Source: Vibrio splendidus 12E03
Lineage (GTDB): Bacteria > Pseudomonadota > Gammaproteobacteria > Enterobacterales > Vibrionaceae
NCBI RefSeq assembly: GCF_000272105.2
Contig: NZ_AJZD02000032.1
Coordinates: forward strand, 1 to 64,000
Direction: 5' to 3'
Length of the DNA: 64,000 nt
Shown: piece by piece, positions 46,760 through 58,957 of the stretch
How the letters are laid out: each line of letters starts with the position of its first letter
Position numbering within the stretch: the first letter of the stretch is position 1
Translations under genes and position numbers: made by a program
Notes under the pieces: generated by a model
Told to the model about the DNA's origin: nothing
Database searches by the model: none
What the model saw: only the letters and a program-made list of their open reading frames with translations

Positions 46760-48307
46760 ATGAACGATCAAGTGATAATTTTTGACACGACCTTACGTGA
46801 TGGCGAGCAAGCGTTGGCAGCAAGCCTTACGGTAAAAGAGAAATTACAGATCGCTTATGCACTTGAACGACTGGGTGTAGATGTTATTGAAGCGGGTTTC
46901 CCTGTGTCATCGCCAGGCGATTTCGAATCAGTACAAACCATCGCAAAGAATATTAAAGATAGCCGCATCTGTGCGCTTTCTCGTGCAGTTGCAAAAGATA
47001 TCGATGCCGCTGCCGAAGCACTAAAAGTAGCTGACCAGTTCCGTATTCATACCTTTATTTCTACATCGACGGTTCACGTACAAGACAAATTACGACGCAG
47101 CTACGACGATGTTGTCGAGATGGCAGTGAAAGCGGTCAAGCATGCGCGTAACTATACCGATGATGTAGAGTTCTCTTGTGAAGATGCCGGTCGTACCCCT
47201 ATCGACAACCTATGTCGTATGGTTGAAGCCGCTATCAACGCTGGCGCAAAAACCATCAACATTCCAGACACCGTAGGCTACACAGTACCAAATGAGTTTG
47301 GTGGCATTATCCAAACGCTATTTGATCGCGTACCAAACATCGATCAAGCGATCATCTCTGTTCACTGTCACGATGACTTAGGCATGTCGGTTGCTAACTC
47401 AATTGCTGCCGTCCAAGCAGGTGCTCGACAAATTGAAGGCACAATCAATGGTATTGGTGAGCGTGCGGGTAACTGTTCTTTAGAAGAAATCGCAATGATC
47501 ATCAAAACTCGTCAGGAGCTATTAGGTGTTCATACTGGCTTGGACCACAAAGAGATTCACCGTACCAGTAAGTTGGTTAGCCAGCTTTGCCACATGCCAA
47601 TTCAAGACAACAAAGCAATCGTTGGTGCTAACGCATTCAGCCACTCTTCAGGTATCCACCAAGACGGCATGCTTAAGAACAAGAACACTTACGAGATCAT
47701 GACGCCTGAGTCTATTGGCTTGAAAAACAAAGCATTGAACCTAACCAGCCGCAGTGGTCGTGCAGCCGTTAAGAGCCACATGGACGCAATGGGCTACAAA
47801 GACAATGAGTACAACCTAGATTCATTGTACGAAGACTTTTTGAAACTGGCTGACCGTAAAGGCCAAGTATTCGATTACGACCTAGAAGCACTAATGCACT
47901 TCGCAAATCTACGTGACGAAGATGACTTCTATAAACTTAACTACCTAAGCGTACAATCTGGTAGTGTTATGTCTACCACCAGCATCAAGCTGCAATGTGG
48001 TGATGAAGAGAAATGCGAAGCGGCTGTCGGTAACGGCCCGGTTGATGCTTTATACCAGTGTATCTACCGCTTAACGGGTTACGAAATTGCATTGGATAAA
48101 TTCGACCTTACCGCGAAAGGTGAAGGCGAAGATGGCCTAGGCCAAGCTGATATTATTGCGAACTATAAAGGCCGTAAGTACCACGGTACGGGCGTTTCAA
48201 CCGATATCGTTGAGGCCTCTGGTCAGGCGCTACTGCACGTTATTAATAGCATTCAACGCGCAGACACCATTGCTGAAATGAAACAGCAAAGAATCGCAAC
48301 AGTTTAA
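46760..48307 (+). CDS. leuA: 2-isopropylmalate synthase
   Basis: LeuA joins acetyl-CoA and 2-oxoisovalerate, the committed step of leucine synthesis. The 515-residue protein has the N-terminal TIM barrel with [15 protein letters not shown] and metal-binding [13 protein letters not shown]. The C-terminal regulatory domain (about 400-515) binds leucine for feedback inhibition. TAAGGAAG precedes the ATG. First structural gene of leuABCD, 82 bases after the attenuator. Confidence 0.98.
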   Translation: MNDQVIIFDTTLRDGEQALAASLTVKEKLQIAYALERLGVDVIEAGFPVSSPGDFESVQTIAKNIKDSRICALSRAVAKDIDAAAEALKVADQFRIHTFISTSTVHVQDKLRRSYDDVVEMAVKAVKHARNYTDDVEFSCEDAGRTPIDNLCRMVEAAINAGAKTINIPDTVGYTVPNEFGGIIQTLFDRVPNIDQAIISVHCHDDLGMSVANSIAAVQAGARQIEGTINGIGERAGNCSLEEIAMIIKTRQELLGVHTGLDHKEIHRTSKLVSQLCHMPIQDNKAIVGANAFSHSSGIHQDGMLKNKNTYEIMTPESIGLKNKALNLTSRSGRAAVKSHMDAMGYKDNEYNLDSLYEDFLKLADRKGQVFDYDLEALMHFANLRDEDDFYKLNYLSVQSGSVMSTTSIKLQCGDEEKCEAAVGNGPVDALYQCIYRLTGYEIALDKFDLTAKGEGEDGLGQADIIANYKGRKYHGTGVSTDIVEASGQALLHVINSIQRADTIAEMKQQRIATV

Positions 48308-48323
48308 ACACCCAATAACAGAG

Positions 48324-48352
48324 CCCTAGAGCCGATGTTGTTGGCTTTAGGG
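48324..48352 (+). other. Hairpin in the leuA-leuB gap
   Basis: CCCTAGAGCC (48324-48333) pairs with GGCTTTAGGG (48343-48352), with one G-U pair, in a 97-base gap. No T-run follows, so it may be an mRNA stability or processing element. Confidence 0.45.
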
Positions 48353-48395
48353 ACAAAATTTAAAACGAGCGAAAGAGCTCAGTAACAAAAATTAA

Positions 48396-49496
<1,101 letters not shown>

Positions 49497-49539
49497 GCTA
49501 AATGCTCCGATTAGAAGCAAGTACATAAGAATAATATCA

Positions 49540-49571
49540 AGCCAAGTCAGCGTAAACCGCATGACTTGGCT
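49540..49571 (+). other. Hairpin in the leuB-leuC gap
   Basis: Perfect ten-base arms AGCCAAGTCA (49540-49549) and TGACTTGGCT (49562-49571) with a 12-base loop, in a 117-base gap and without a T-run. Like the leuA-leuB hairpin it may protect or process the polycistronic message. Confidence 0.5.
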
Positions 49572-49613
49572 CGAAACAAACACTGGGACTGATGCTCCCA
49601 AGGAAGAAAAGCT

Positions 49614-51026
49614 ATGTCGACAAACCAGCAAGCAAAAACCTTATACGAAAAAGTTTATGACGCTCACGTTGCGGTTGCAGCGAAGGGCGAAACGCCAATT
49701 CTTTATATCGATCGTCACTTAGTCCACGAAGTAACGTCGCCACAAGCCTTTGACGGTCTGCGTGAAAAAGGCCGTAACGTTCGCCAAGTAGGCAAAACTT
49801 TTGCGACTATGGACCATAACGTATCGACACAAACTAAAGACATCAACGCTTCTGGCGAGATGGCTCGTATCCAAATGGAAACGCTATCGAAAAACTGTGA
49901 AGAGTTTGGTGTCACGCTTTACGACCTAAACCACAAATACCAAGGTATTGTGCACGTAATGGGCCCTGAGCTAGGTATTACGCTACCGGGAATGACCATC
50001 GTATGTGGTGACTCACACACGGCTACACACGGTGCATTTGGCTCACTAGCATTCGGTATCGGTACTTCAGAAGTTGAGCACGTTCTAGCTACGCAAACAC
50101 TAAAACAAGCTCGTGCTAAAACGATGAAGATCGAAGTAAAAGGCAAGGTTGCTCCAGGCATCACTGCAAAAGATATCGTGTTAGCGATCATCGGTAAAAC
50201 TACAGCTGCAGGCGGTACTGGCTACGTTGTGGAATTCTGTGGTGAGGCAATTACAGACCTTACGATGGAAGGTCGTATGACGGTATGTAACATGGCTATC
50301 GAGCTTGGCGCTAAAGCAGGTCTAATTGCCCCTGATGCAACGACATACGAGTACATCAAAGGTCGTAAGTTCTCTCCACAAGGCCAAGACTTAGAAGCGG
50401 CAATCGAATACTGGGACACATTGAAAACCGATGCTGACGCTGAATTCGATGCAGTTGTTACATTAGAAGCCGCAGACATTAAACCACAAGTTACTTGGGG
50501 TACTAACCCAGGTCAGGTTATCTCGGTAGACACACCAATCCCTGCACCAGAAAGCTTCGCTGACCCTGTTGAAAAAGCATCTGCAGAAAAAGCTCTGGCT
50601 TACATGGGCCTTGAAGCCGGTAAATCTCTATCTGATTACAACGTAGATAAAGTGTTCGTGGGTTCTTGTACTAACTCGCGTATCGAAGACATGCGTGCAG
50701 CAGCAGCGGTAGCGAAAGGCCGTCAAGTAGCGAAACATGTTCAAGCGCTTATCGTTCCGGGTTCAGAGCAAGTTAAAGCACAAGCTGAAGCTGAAGGCCT
50801 AGATAAGATCTTCATCGAAGCAGGCTTTGAATGGCGTTTACCAGGCTGTTCTATGTGTCTTGCTATGAACAACGACCGTCTAGGTCCACAAGAGCGCTGT
50901 GCTTCTACATCAAACCGTAACTTTGAAGGTCGCCAAGGCCGTGATGGTCGTACGCACCTAGTTAGCCCAGCAATGGCAGCCGCAGCGGCAATCGCTGGTC
51001 ACTTTGTCGATATTCGTGAACTTTAA
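49614..51026 (+). CDS. leuC: 3-isopropylmalate dehydratase, large subunit
   Basis: LeuC, with LeuD, isomerises 2- to 3-isopropylmalate. The 470-residue aconitase-family protein holds a [4Fe-4S] cluster; the ligand cysteines are in [13 protein letters not shown] and [11 protein letters not shown], and the family signature [17 protein letters not shown] is near residues 130-146. AAGGAAG precedes the ATG. Confidence 0.98.
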   Translation: MSTNQQAKTLYEKVYDAHVAVAAKGETPILYIDRHLVHEVTSPQAFDGLREKGRNVRQVGKTFATMDHNVSTQTKDINASGEMARIQMETLSKNCEEFGVTLYDLNHKYQGIVHVMGPELGITLPGMTIVCGDSHTATHGAFGSLAFGIGTSEVEHVLATQTLKQARAKTMKIEVKGKVAPGITAKDIVLAIIGKTTAAGGTGYVVEFCGEAITDLTMEGRMTVCNMAIELGAKAGLIAPDATTYEYIKGRKFSPQGQDLEAAIEYWDTLKTDADAEFDAVVTLEAADIKPQVTWGTNPGQVISVDTPIPAPESFADPVEKASAEKALAYMGLEAGKSLSDYNVDKVFVGSCTNSRIEDMRAAAAVAKGRQVAKHVQALIVPGSEQVKAQAEAEGLDKIFIEAGFEWRLPGCSMCLAMNNDRLGPQERCASTSNRNFEGRQGRDGRTHLVSPAMAAAAAIAGHFVDIREL

Positions 51027-51040
51027 TTAGAGGATTTAAC

Positions 51041-51643
51041 ATGTCAGGTTTTCAACAACACACCGGATTAGTCGTTCCTCTAGATACGGCCAACATCGAT
51101 ACTGATGCGATCATTCCAAAGCAGTTTCTACAGAAAGTAAACCGCATCGGTTTTGGTAAACACTTGTTCCACGATTGGCGCTTCCTAGATGACGCAGGCC
51201 AACAACCAAACCCTGAGTTTGTAATGAACGAAGCTCGCTACCAAGGCGCTTCAATTCTTCTAGCTCGTGAAAACTTCGGTTGTGGCTCATCTCGTGAACA
51301 CGCACCTTGGGCGCTTGCCGATTATGGTATCCAAGTAATGATCGCACCAAGCTTTGCCGACATTTTCTACGGTAACTCGATCAACAACCAAATGGTGCCA
51401 GTTCGATTGACTGAGCAAGAAGTGGATGAGCTATTCCAATTCGTTGAAGCGAATGAAGGTGCAGAAATTACGGTTGATCTAGAAGCAATGAAAGTCAGCG
51501 CGAACGGCAAAGAGTACTCGTTTGAAATTGATGAGTTCCGTCGTCACTGCTTACTGAATGGTTTAGATAATATCGGCCTTACACTTCAACACGCCGATAA
51601 GATTTCAGAGTTTGAAGCTAAGATTCCTAGCTTCCTAAAATAA
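51041..51643 (+). CDS. leuD: 3-isopropylmalate dehydratase, small subunit
   Basis: The 200-residue partner of LeuC provides the substrate-specificity loop. [13 protein letters not shown] near the start and [16 protein letters not shown] in the middle are typical of the aconitase swivelling domain. It lies 14 bases after leuC with AGAGGA before the ATG, and ends at a strong terminator. Confidence 0.98.
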   Translation: MSGFQQHTGLVVPLDTANIDTDAIIPKQFLQKVNRIGFGKHLFHDWRFLDDAGQQPNPEFVMNEARYQGASILLARENFGCGSSREHAPWALADYGIQVMIAPSFADIFYGNSINNQMVPVRLTEQEVDELFQFVEANEGAEITVDLEAMKVSANGKEYSFEIDEFRRHCLLNGLDNIGLTLQHADKISEFEAKIPSFLK

Positions 51644-51665
51644 TGAGACGTTTCTGAATAAATCT

Positions 51666-51698
51666 AAAGGTTGGCCAAGTGCCAACCTTTTTTATTTG
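51666..51698 (+). terminator. Terminator after leuD
   Basis: Stem AAAGGTTGGC (51666-51675) pairs with GCCAACCTTT (51681-51690), loop CAAGT, then TTTTATTTG. Confidence 0.9.
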
Positions 51699-51799
51699 TC
51701 TAAGCTTTTAACTTAACTTCATATGTTTATTTAAATGAAGAGCAATGAAAGAAAATGGTAAGCCATAAGGTCTTAGTAGTCAGTCATCAGGAGAATGCC

Positions 51800-52582
51800 A
51801 TGAAACAACTACTTTTTATTGTCAGCCTACTTTTCTCAACCTTAGCTTGGTCTGCGCCTAAATCCGATCTTTGGCCATACTGGAACCAAAGCGACGAAAC
51901 CAACCTAGAACAGGTATCTCATCAAGATTGGCAGCAACTCCTCGATAGCTACTTGGTTAAACAGGGGCAAAATACGTTAATTCGCTATAAAGCGGTGAAC
52001 ACTGCCGATAAGACAAAACTTAAGCAATACATCAAGCAACTCGAACAGGTGAATCCGCTCAACTATTCAAAAGCGGAGCAGTATGCCTACTGGGTTAATC
52101 TATATAACGCCGTGACTGTCGATTTGATTCTTGATGCCTACCCGATCAAATCCATCACTAAACTTGGCGGACTATTTAGTTTCGGGCCGTGGGGAGATGA
52201 TGTAGTAGTCGTTAACGGGAAATCACTGACACTCAATGACATTGAACATCGAATCCTCAGACCGATTTGGCAAGACCCTCGTACGCATTATGCAGTGAAC
52301 TGTGCCAGCCTAGGTTGCCCTAACTTACAACCTGACGCTTTTACCTCTGACAATACTGAAGCCTTGCTAGAGCAAGCTGCAACTGAGTTTGTAAGCAGTG
52401 ACAAAGGCGTGATGGTTACAAACAATAAGCTTCAACTATCATCGATTTACGAGTGGTTTGCTGTGGATTTTGGTACGAAGAAACAACTTATTCAGCACTT
52501 AGAACAATATCGAATTGAAGCAGTAACCGATACTCAAAACATCAGTTATGAATACGATTGGTCGCTCAACCAAGCAAACTAG
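51800..52582 (+). CDS. Secreted DUF547-domain protein
   Basis: A 260-residue protein with a clear signal peptide (MKQLLFIVSLLFSTLAWSA, cleaved near 19), so periplasmic or exported. The DUF547 core includes QYAYWVNLYNAVTVDLIL and HYAVNCASLGCPNL; the two conserved cysteines of NCASLGC may form a disulfide or active site. The molecular function of the family is not established. I chose the ATG at 51800, with AGGAG 7 bases upstream, over an in-frame ATG at 51755. It stands alone after the leu operon. Confidence 0.85.
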   Translation: MKQLLFIVSLLFSTLAWSAPKSDLWPYWNQSDETNLEQVSHQDWQQLLDSYLVKQGQNTLIRYKAVNTADKTKLKQYIKQLEQVNPLNYSKAEQYAYWVNLYNAVTVDLILDAYPIKSITKLGGLFSFGPWGDDVVVVNGKSLTLNDIEHRILRPIWQDPRTHYAVNCASLGCPNLQPDAFTSDNTEALLEQAATEFVSSDKGVMVTNNKLQLSSIYEWFAVDFGTKKQLIQHLEQYRIEAVTDTQNISYEYDWSLNQAN

Positions 52583-52607
52583 CTCTAAGGCTAAAATTCA
52601 TTACTAA

Positions 52608-52655
52608 AGTAAAAAAAAGAGGCGAGAGGTTTTTATTTACCTCTAACCTCTTCTC
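52608..52655 (-). terminator. Terminator after the DUF924 gene
   Basis: On the minus strand GAGG-TT-AGAGGT pairs with ACCTCT-CG-CCTC, followed by a run of eight T residues. It separates the two converging genes. Confidence 0.8.
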
Positions 52656-52679
52656 AATTCTTTGACCGTATTTCTACGA

Positions 52680-53225
52680 TTAAAAGCTTGAGCCCGGTTG
52701 CTGCAAGAATTCCACTTCTTCAGACGTTGAAGTTCGCCCTAGCACTTCATTACGATGAGGGTAACGACCAAAACGCTCAATGATAACCTTGTGCTTAAAC
52801 TCAAAATCCAAATTATGTTCTAATCCCGTTTGAGAAAAGAGCTCCACGGCTTGTTCATGGACTAACAAAGACTCACTATGCATATAAGGCATATACAGGA
52901 AGCTTTTTTGTTGCTCGTTAAGTTGGTGATCAAAACCACCCGCTACCGCCTCTTGGGCTAGAGCCAACGCCATCGGATCAACCGAAAAAGCTGCCGGACT
53001 GTTTCTACCAATATTGCGAGAAAACTGATCAAGCACGATAATCTCTGCCAATCGTCCTTGTGCGTTTTGTCGCCATTCAAATAGCTCACCTTGAGCTGCT
53101 GATCGGTGTAAGTCAGAAAAGCGAGCCTCAATCAAAGCATCAATTTCTTCGCCGCCAGTAAACCAGTCTTTTGGCGTCAATTCATCGAACCAAAACTCTA
53201 GAACATCCTGATACGTTACCGTCAT
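52680..53225 (-). CDS. DUF924-family protein
   Basis: A 181-residue helical cytoplasmic protein. It starts MTVTYQDVLEFWFDELTPKD and contains IIVLDQFSRNIGR and FLYMPYMHSES, the most conserved DUF924 stretches; the fold resembles tetratricopeptide repeats. No biochemical role is known for the family. I chose the ATG at 53223-53225 because AAGGGA precedes it; an upstream ATG at 53255 would fall in the djlA terminator. It is separated from djlA by that terminator. Confidence 0.85.
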   Translation of the reverse strand: MTVTYQDVLEFWFDELTPKDWFTGGEEIDALIEARFSDLHRSAAQGELFEWRQNAQGRLAEIIVLDQFSRNIGRNSPAAFSVDPMALALAQEAVAGGFDHQLNEQQKSFLYMPYMHSESLLVHEQAVELFSQTGLEHNLDFEFKHKVIIERFGRYPHRNEVLGRTSTSEEVEFLQQPGSSF

Positions 53226-53239
53226 ATAATTCCCTTTAA

Positions 53240-53275
53240 TAAAAAACCGAGTCATTTAATGTCATGGCTCGGCTT
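53240..53275 (-). terminator. Terminator after djlA
   Basis: On the minus strand AAGCCGAGCCAT pairs with ATGACTCGGTTT (one mismatch, one G-U pair), followed by TTTTATT. Confidence 0.72.
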
Positions 53276-53283
53276 ATGTTCTG

Positions 53284-54138
53284 TTACTTAAAACCTTTAA
53301 CTTTTTTTATCAAGTCATAAGCATTTTGAATTTCTTGCGATTTCTCTTTCGCAACATTCATCATCTCTGGCGGTAAACCTTTCGCCATCAGTTTATCTGG
53401 GTGGTGCTCATTCATCAGTTTGCGGTAGGCTTTCTTCACCTCTTTACCGTCAGCACTTTCACTCACACCAAGAACCTTATATGCGTCGCCTAGCTGGTTC
53501 TGTTGTGAAGCCTGTTGCCAACCTGATGATTGCCCATGGCCTTGATGGCCACCAAAGCTTCCACCTTGCTGTTGGAAACGGAACGCTGCTTCCTGCATCT
53601 GCAAGCGGCGCTCTAGTTGCTCTGCCGAAAACCCTAGGCCTTGCGCTATTTTATGCAGAACTTGGCGCTCACTCGGGTGCAGGCTTCCATCAGCGAATGC
53701 AGCTGATACTTGAAGCTCCAAGAAGAACTGAAGAAGATCAAAACGACCACCCGATGAGATTTTCACTCGCTCAAGTACTTCGCTCAGAGGGAAGTCGCTC
53801 TCTTTGCCGTCACGGAATGCATCTTGCGCCGCTTTGCGTTGTTCGCCATGCAGGTTCATGCGTTCCATCATGGTGGAAGCGAGTTGAATCTCTTCTGGCG
53901 TTACCTGTCCTTTCGCTTTAGCAACGTGCCCCATAACCGCAAAAGCGGATTTAAAAAACTCGTTCTGTCTTTCTGCTTGGCTTGGACCTCGACCAAAACC
54001 AGAGCTATTGAAGCCTGATTGGTTCAATCGGCGAGCTTTATCGAATTGGTGTCCTAAAAACAGACCAAAAACTAAACCGAGTGGCCCTCCAAATAAAAAG
54101 CCAAAAAACGCGCCCAAAATTTTGCCAAATATTTGCAT
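53284..54138 (-). CDS. djlA: Co-chaperone DjlA
   Basis: A 284-residue membrane-anchored J-domain protein that stimulates DnaK. The glycine-rich N-terminal membrane segment (about 6-30, ILGAFFGFLFGGPLGLVFG) is followed by a TerB-like helical domain and a Gln/Gly-rich linker. The C-terminal J domain (about 218-284) keeps the essential HPD in NEHHPDKLM. Divergent from lptD, as in E. coli. Confidence 0.95.
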   Translation of the reverse strand: MQIFGKILGAFFGFLFGGPLGLVFGLFLGHQFDKARRLNQSGFNSSGFGRGPSQAERQNEFFKSAFAVMGHVAKAKGQVTPEEIQLASTMMERMNLHGEQRKAAQDAFRDGKESDFPLSEVLERVKISSGGRFDLLQFFLELQVSAAFADGSLHPSERQVLHKIAQGLGFSAEQLERRLQMQEAAFRFQQQGGSFGGHQGHGQSSGWQQASQQNQLGDAYKVLGVSESADGKEVKKAYRKLMNEHHPDKLMAKGLPPEMMNVAKEKSQEIQNAYDLIKKVKGFK

Positions 54139-54287
54139 TATGTGTTCTCTATCTATGAATTTTATCTGAGTAATGCTGTCTGATGATGCTGAATGCTATT
54201 ATTTCCTTTATCATAAGGAGAATGCTTTATTAATTGGATTGATACTAGATCAACCCTTCATCTAGTGACACAGGATAGTTCAACTTC

Positions 54288-56636
54288 ATGCAATCTTTTT
54301 CCCGCACCTTGTTAGCCGCGTCTATAAGTACGGCGTTATACGTGTCGACAACTCAAGCTGAAACAATCACCGATAGTAGTGTGCAGGAAATGCCCTCTAT
54401 AGATCAATGCTTGATCGAGCCCGCTGCAGAAAACGAGACACAGCTACCCGCTCATGTTGAGTCAGATCGCTTAGAAGCTATCAATGGTGACAAGGCAATA
54501 TATTCAGGTGACGTAGTCGTTACGCAAGGGAACAAGACCATCCTTGCCGATAACGTAACCCTGCACCAACAAGAAAATATCGTTGTAGCTGAAGGCAACG
54601 TAAACTTTAGTGACGGTCAAATCAAATCTATCTCAGACAGAGCGACCAATAATCTGACTACAGATGAAATGACGCTTGAGAACACCGATTATGAATTCCT
54701 TTGCGAGCCCGGTCGAGGCGATGCTGTTTATATCGCAAAAACAGGTAAAGCGGTTTATGAGATTGAAGATGGTTCGATTACGTCTTGCCCAATTGGCGAC
54801 AATGCTTGGCGTCTAAGAGCATCAAGTATCAGTGTCGACCAAGACGAAGAACAAGCCACCTTTTATAATCCACGTTTTGAAATCCAAAGTGTTCCCGTCT
54901 TTTACTTACCTTACTTAACGGTACCGGTGGGTGATACACGTAAAACCGGTTTCTTGTATCCAACAGTTTCGTATGGTTCAAGCGATGGTTTTGAAGCTGA
55001 AATCCCAGTTTATTGGAACTTAGCGCCAAACTACGACTTGGAAACCACTTTTAAGTACATGCAGGAGCGTGGTACACAACTTAACAGTAAATTCCGTTAC
55101 TTAAGCGATTTTGGCTCAGGTAGTATCGAGTCTGAATATTTACCGGATGATAAAAAGTATTCCGAAAAAGGCGACCGTTGGGGGGCTCAACTCCAGCACT
55201 CAGGGATATTCCAGCAATCGTGGTTATTTGAAATCGATTACTCAAAAGTCAGTGATATCGACTACTTCACTGACGTTAGCGGAAGCAGCATTGGTAACCG
55301 TGAAGACGGCCAACTATTACAGGAAGGCCAGGCAACTTACCGTTCTCAAAACTGGGATGCTTCTGTGCTTGTTCGAGATTTCCAAGTTCTTACTACAAGC
55401 AACAATCTACCTTATCGTCTGATGCCACAGTTAGAGTACAATTACTATGCTCCTGAGGTGATGGAGTACTTAGACTTCGACATGATCAGCCATGTATCTC
55501 TGTTTGATACAGATGCTTCAGGTAAACCTTCTGCGACTCGTGTTCACGTTGAGCCAGGGATCACGATCCCTGTAGGAAATACCTGGGGCACATGGACAAC
55601 AGAAGCTCGACTACTTGGTACTTACTATCAACAAGACCTTGATGGCGTTGATACCGGCGCAGGCTCTGATTATGAAGGCTTGGAAGAATCGGTAAGCCGA
55701 ATTGTTCCAGAGTTTAGAAGCCACGCAGGTATCGTTCTGGAGCGAGATACCACTATTGTGGGCAATTACACTCAAACACTAGAACCTCAAGTTCAGTATC
55801 TTTACGTACCAGAAGAAGATCAAAGCGACATTGGCCTTTACGATACAACGCTCCTGCAGACAGACTACTATGGTCTGTTTAGAAGTCGCAAATACAGTGG
55901 TGTAGACCGCATAGCTGCTGCAAATCAAGTCAGCTACGGTGCGTCATCTCGCTTCTTTGATGACGAATACAAAGAACGTCTCAACATATCTTTCGGCCAA
56001 ATTTTTTATATCGACAAAGAGACCAAACAAAACTTAAACACCAATGAGGCAGATAAGAACTCTAACTACTCATCTTGGGCAGTAGAAGTCGACTTCAACT
56101 ACGACGATTATCTGTTTTATCACGGCGGTGTGCAGTACGATATCGACACATCAGCGATGCAGCTTGCAAACAGTACGATTGAATACCGTTTTGCAGGCGG
56201 TTACGTACAAACTAACTACCGTTACGTTACCAAAGAGTATATTGAAGATACCGTCGATTTTAATGTTGGCTCAATCACGAAAGAAGGTATATCTCAAGCA
56301 GGCTTACTCGGCGCTTACCAAATTTCGCCAAAGTGGAATGCAAGCGCTCAATACTTCTATGATCTAACAACAGAAGAAGAGCTCGAATGGTTAGCTCGAC
56401 TCAATTATAAATCGGATTGCTGGTACATCGGCTTTACTTACAGTAACCAGCTTCGTAGTTGGGAAGGCGATTACATCAACACATCAAACGCGACGCCAGT
56501 TTACGAAAATAACTTCAGTGTGAATTTCGGTATTGTCGGCTTCGGTACCAATATCGGTTCTGACTCAGGAGCCGTTGGGGATAGCAGCTCTGACAACTCT
56601 CTAAGCTATGGTCGCCCATTCTTCTTAAACAACTAA
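54288..56636 (+). CDS. lptD: LPS-assembly outer-membrane protein LptD
   Basis: LptD forms the outer-membrane barrel that inserts LPS together with LptE. The 782-residue protein (E. coli 784) has a signal peptide (1-24, ending TTQA), an OstA/LptA-like periplasmic domain (about 55-190) and a large beta-barrel domain. Four cysteines are present in the precursor: Cys41, Cys139, Cys167 and Cys711. E. coli has Cys31, Cys173 and the adjacent pair 724-725. Here only one C-terminal cysteine remains (SDCWYIGF) and an extra one lies at 139 (see findings). The ribosome site (AGGA, 11 bases off) is modest. First gene of lptD-surA-pdxA-rsmA. Confidence 0.96.
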   Translation: MQSFSRTLLAASISTALYVSTTQAETITDSSVQEMPSIDQCLIEPAAENETQLPAHVESDRLEAINGDKAIYSGDVVVTQGNKTILADNVTLHQQENIVVAEGNVNFSDGQIKSISDRATNNLTTDEMTLENTDYEFLCEPGRGDAVYIAKTGKAVYEIEDGSITSCPIGDNAWRLRASSISVDQDEEQATFYNPRFEIQSVPVFYLPYLTVPVGDTRKTGFLYPTVSYGSSDGFEAEIPVYWNLAPNYDLETTFKYMQERGTQLNSKFRYLSDFGSGSIESEYLPDDKKYSEKGDRWGAQLQHSGIFQQSWLFEIDYSKVSDIDYFTDVSGSSIGNREDGQLLQEGQATYRSQNWDASVLVRDFQVLTTSNNLPYRLMPQLEYNYYAPEVMEYLDFDMISHVSLFDTDASGKPSATRVHVEPGITIPVGNTWGTWTTEARLLGTYYQQDLDGVDTGAGSDYEGLEESVSRIVPEFRSHAGIVLERDTTIVGNYTQTLEPQVQYLYVPEEDQSDIGLYDTTLLQTDYYGLFRSRKYSGVDRIAAANQVSYGASSRFFDDEYKERLNISFGQIFYIDKETKQNLNTNEADKNSNYSSWAVEVDFNYDDYLFYHGGVQYDIDTSAMQLANSTIEYRFAGGYVQTNYRYVTKEYIEDTVDFNVGSITKEGISQAGLLGAYQISPKWNASAQYFYDLTTEEELEWLARLNYKSDCWYIGFTYSNQLRSWEGDYINTSNATPVYENNFSVNFGIVGFGTNIGSDSGAVGDSSSDNSLSYGRPFFLNN

Positions 56637-56679
56637 TTTTCTTTATTGATAAAACATCAGTAAATTTAAAGGATTACAC

Positions 56680-57978
56680 ATGACATTGTGGAAACGCACA
56701 TTAATTGCTATCGCAGCGACTTGTACTTTATCAACAAGCTTTGCAGCGCCAGTCGAGCTAGACAGCGTAAAAGTTATCGTTAACGAAGGCGTTATCTTAC
56801 AAAGCGACATCGATGCTTCGATGAAGACGCTGCGTGCAAACGCTAAGAAAAGCGGGCAAACATTGCCATCGCAAGATGTGCTCAATGAGCAAGTACTAGA
56901 AAAACTGATCATCGATACTATTCAAACTCAAGAAGCGGAACGTATTGGTGTACGTATCGATGATGCTCGACTTGATCAAGCAATCGAAGGCATCGCGAAA
57001 GACAACAATCAAACAGTTGAACAACTTACCGCATCGGTTGCTGAAGAAGGCCTTAGCTACAATGCATTTCGTGAGCAAGTAAGAAAAGAGATTGCAGCAA
57101 GTGAAGCTCGTAACGCCTTAGTTCGTCGTCGTATCAACATTCTTCCTGCGGAAGTCGATAACTTAGCGGATATCTTAGCGCAAGAGACTAATGCGACCGT
57201 TCAATACAAAATTGGCCACATTCAACTGCGCTTTGATGATGACCAAACCAAAGAAGAGCTAGAAGCGCAAGCTACTGAACTAGTCGAGGAACTGAACTCA
57301 GGCAAAGATTTCAGCACCATGGCATATACTTACTCTAAGGGTCCTAAAGCACTGCAAGGTGGCGATTGGGGCTGGATGCGTAAAGAAGAGATGCCAACCA
57401 TTTTTGCTGACCAGATCAAAATGCAAAATAAAGGCAGTATCATTGGCCCTTTCCGTAGCGGTGTAGGTTTCCACATCCTGAAAATTGAAGATGTGAAAGG
57501 CCTAGAAACTGTTGCGGTAACTGAGGTGAATGCACGTCATATTTTGATTAAGCCTACAGTGATCCTAAGTGATGATGGCGCGAAGGAGCAACTTGAAGAG
57601 ATCACGCGCCGCGTAAACGCAGGTGAAGCGAGCTTTGGTGACCTTGCGCAGCAATACAGCCAAGATCCAGGTTCTGCAGTACAAGATGGTGAACTAGGCT
57701 ACCAAACACCAGATTTGTATGTACCAGAGTTCAAACACCAAGTAGAAACGCTACCTGAAGGCAAAATCAGTGCACCATTCAAAACCGTACACGGTTGGCA
57801 CATCGTTGAAGTACTAGACCGTCGCGAAGTAGACCGTACCGATTCAGCTTTGAAAAATAAAGCTTACCAAATTCTATTTAACCGTAAATTCAACGAAGAA
57901 GCTGGCGCCTGGCTACAAGAAGTAAGAGCAAGTGCCTTTGTTGAAATGGTTGAGGACGACCAAGATGACAACAACTAA
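56680..57978 (+). CDS. surA: Periplasmic chaperone and peptidyl-prolyl isomerase SurA
   Basis: SurA escorts outer-membrane proteins, including LptD, across the periplasm. The 432-residue protein has a signal peptide (1-22, ending TSFA), an N-terminal chaperone domain, two parvulin domains (about 172-275 and 285-385) and a C-terminal helix. Parvulin signatures are visible in [13 protein letters not shown] and [23 protein letters not shown] precedes the ATG. It overlaps pdxA by 14 bases. Confidence 0.97.
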   Translation: MTLWKRTLIAIAATCTLSTSFAAPVELDSVKVIVNEGVILQSDIDASMKTLRANAKKSGQTLPSQDVLNEQVLEKLIIDTIQTQEAERIGVRIDDARLDQAIEGIAKDNNQTVEQLTASVAEEGLSYNAFREQVRKEIAASEARNALVRRRINILPAEVDNLADILAQETNATVQYKIGHIQLRFDDDQTKEELEAQATELVEELNSGKDFSTMAYTYSKGPKALQGGDWGWMRKEEMPTIFADQIKMQNKGSIIGPFRSGVGFHILKIEDVKGLETVAVTEVNARHILIKPTVILSDDGAKEQLEEITRRVNAGEASFGDLAQQYSQDPGSAVQDGELGYQTPDLYVPEFKHQVETLPEGKISAPFKTVHGWHIVEVLDRREVDRTDSALKNKAYQILFNRKFNEEAGAWLQEVRASAFVEMVEDDQDDNN

Positions 57979-58957
57979 ACGTATTGTCATAACCGCAGGT
58001 GAGCCAGCTGGGATAGGACCAGACTTAACTCTGGCTCTATCTCAAGAGAGCTGGCCTCATCAACTCGTGGTTTGTGCCGATAAAACACTGCTAGCCGAGC
58101 GAGCCAAAATACTTGGTATCGAAGTCGATCTGCTAGATTATGACGCAAACGCAACTAAGCAACCGCAACGTGCTGGCACACTGGTAGTGAAACACGTTCC
58201 ACTTGCTGAAACGGCAGTTGCAGGTCAACTCAACGAGGCTAATGGTCATTACGTATTAAATACTTTAGAAACCGCAGCAATTGGCTGTATGAATGATGAA
58301 TTTGATGCTATTGTCACCGGCCCTGTTCACAAGGGTGTAATTAACCGAGCTGGCGTTGCTTTTAGCGGCCATACCGAGTTCTTTGCAGAGAAGTCCAATA
58401 CACCACTAGTGGTGATGATGTTGGCAACAGAAGGGCTGCGTGTTGCGCTAGTAACAACGCACATCCCACTAGCTTATGTATCTCAAGCTGTGACCGAAGA
58501 CAGATTAGAGCAAATTATTGCTATTCTGAATAAAGATTTGGTTGAGAAATTTGCTATTGAGAAACCAACTATCTACGTATGTGGCTTGAATCCACATGCT
58601 GGTGAAGATGGTTGTTTAGGGCGTGAAGAGATTGAAACCATCACCCCGACGCTAGAAAAAATTCGCCAAAAAGATGGCATCAATTTAGTTGGCCCATTGC
58701 CAGCAGATACCATCTTTAATGAAAAATATTTGCAAGATGCAGATGCTGTTTTAGGTATGTATCACGACCAAGTACTCCCGGTATTGAAATACAAAGGGTT
58801 TGGTCGCTCAGTGAACATCACGCTTGGCTTACCGTTTATTCGTACATCAGTCGACCACGGTACCGCCTTAGACTTGGCAGGGAAAGGCCAAGCCGATACA
58901 GGGAGCTTTAGAACAGCGCTCACGCACGCCATTGAATTAGTAGAGAAAAAGCAATGA
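57965..58957 (+). CDS. pdxA: 4-hydroxythreonine-4-phosphate dehydrogenase
   Basis: PdxA oxidises 4-phospho-hydroxythreonine in pyridoxal phosphate synthesis. The 330-residue protein starts [20 protein letters not shown] and has the metal-binding histidines in [10 protein letters not shown] and [20 protein letters not shown] chose the ATG at 57965, inside the end of surA, because family members start here. GAGGAC lies upstream. The stop overlaps the rsmA start (ATGA). Confidence 0.97.
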   Translation: MTTTKRIVITAGEPAGIGPDLTLALSQESWPHQLVVCADKTLLAERAKILGIEVDLLDYDANATKQPQRAGTLVVKHVPLAETAVAGQLNEANGHYVLNTLETAAIGCMNDEFDAIVTGPVHKGVINRAGVAFSGHTEFFAEKSNTPLVVMMLATEGLRVALVTTHIPLAYVSQAVTEDRLEQIIAILNKDLVEKFAIEKPTIYVCGLNPHAGEDGCLGREEIETITPTLEKIRQKDGINLVGPLPADTIFNEKYLQDADAVLGMYHDQVLPVLKYKGFGRSVNITLGLPFIRTSVDHGTALDLAGKGQADTGSFRTALTHAIELVEKKQ

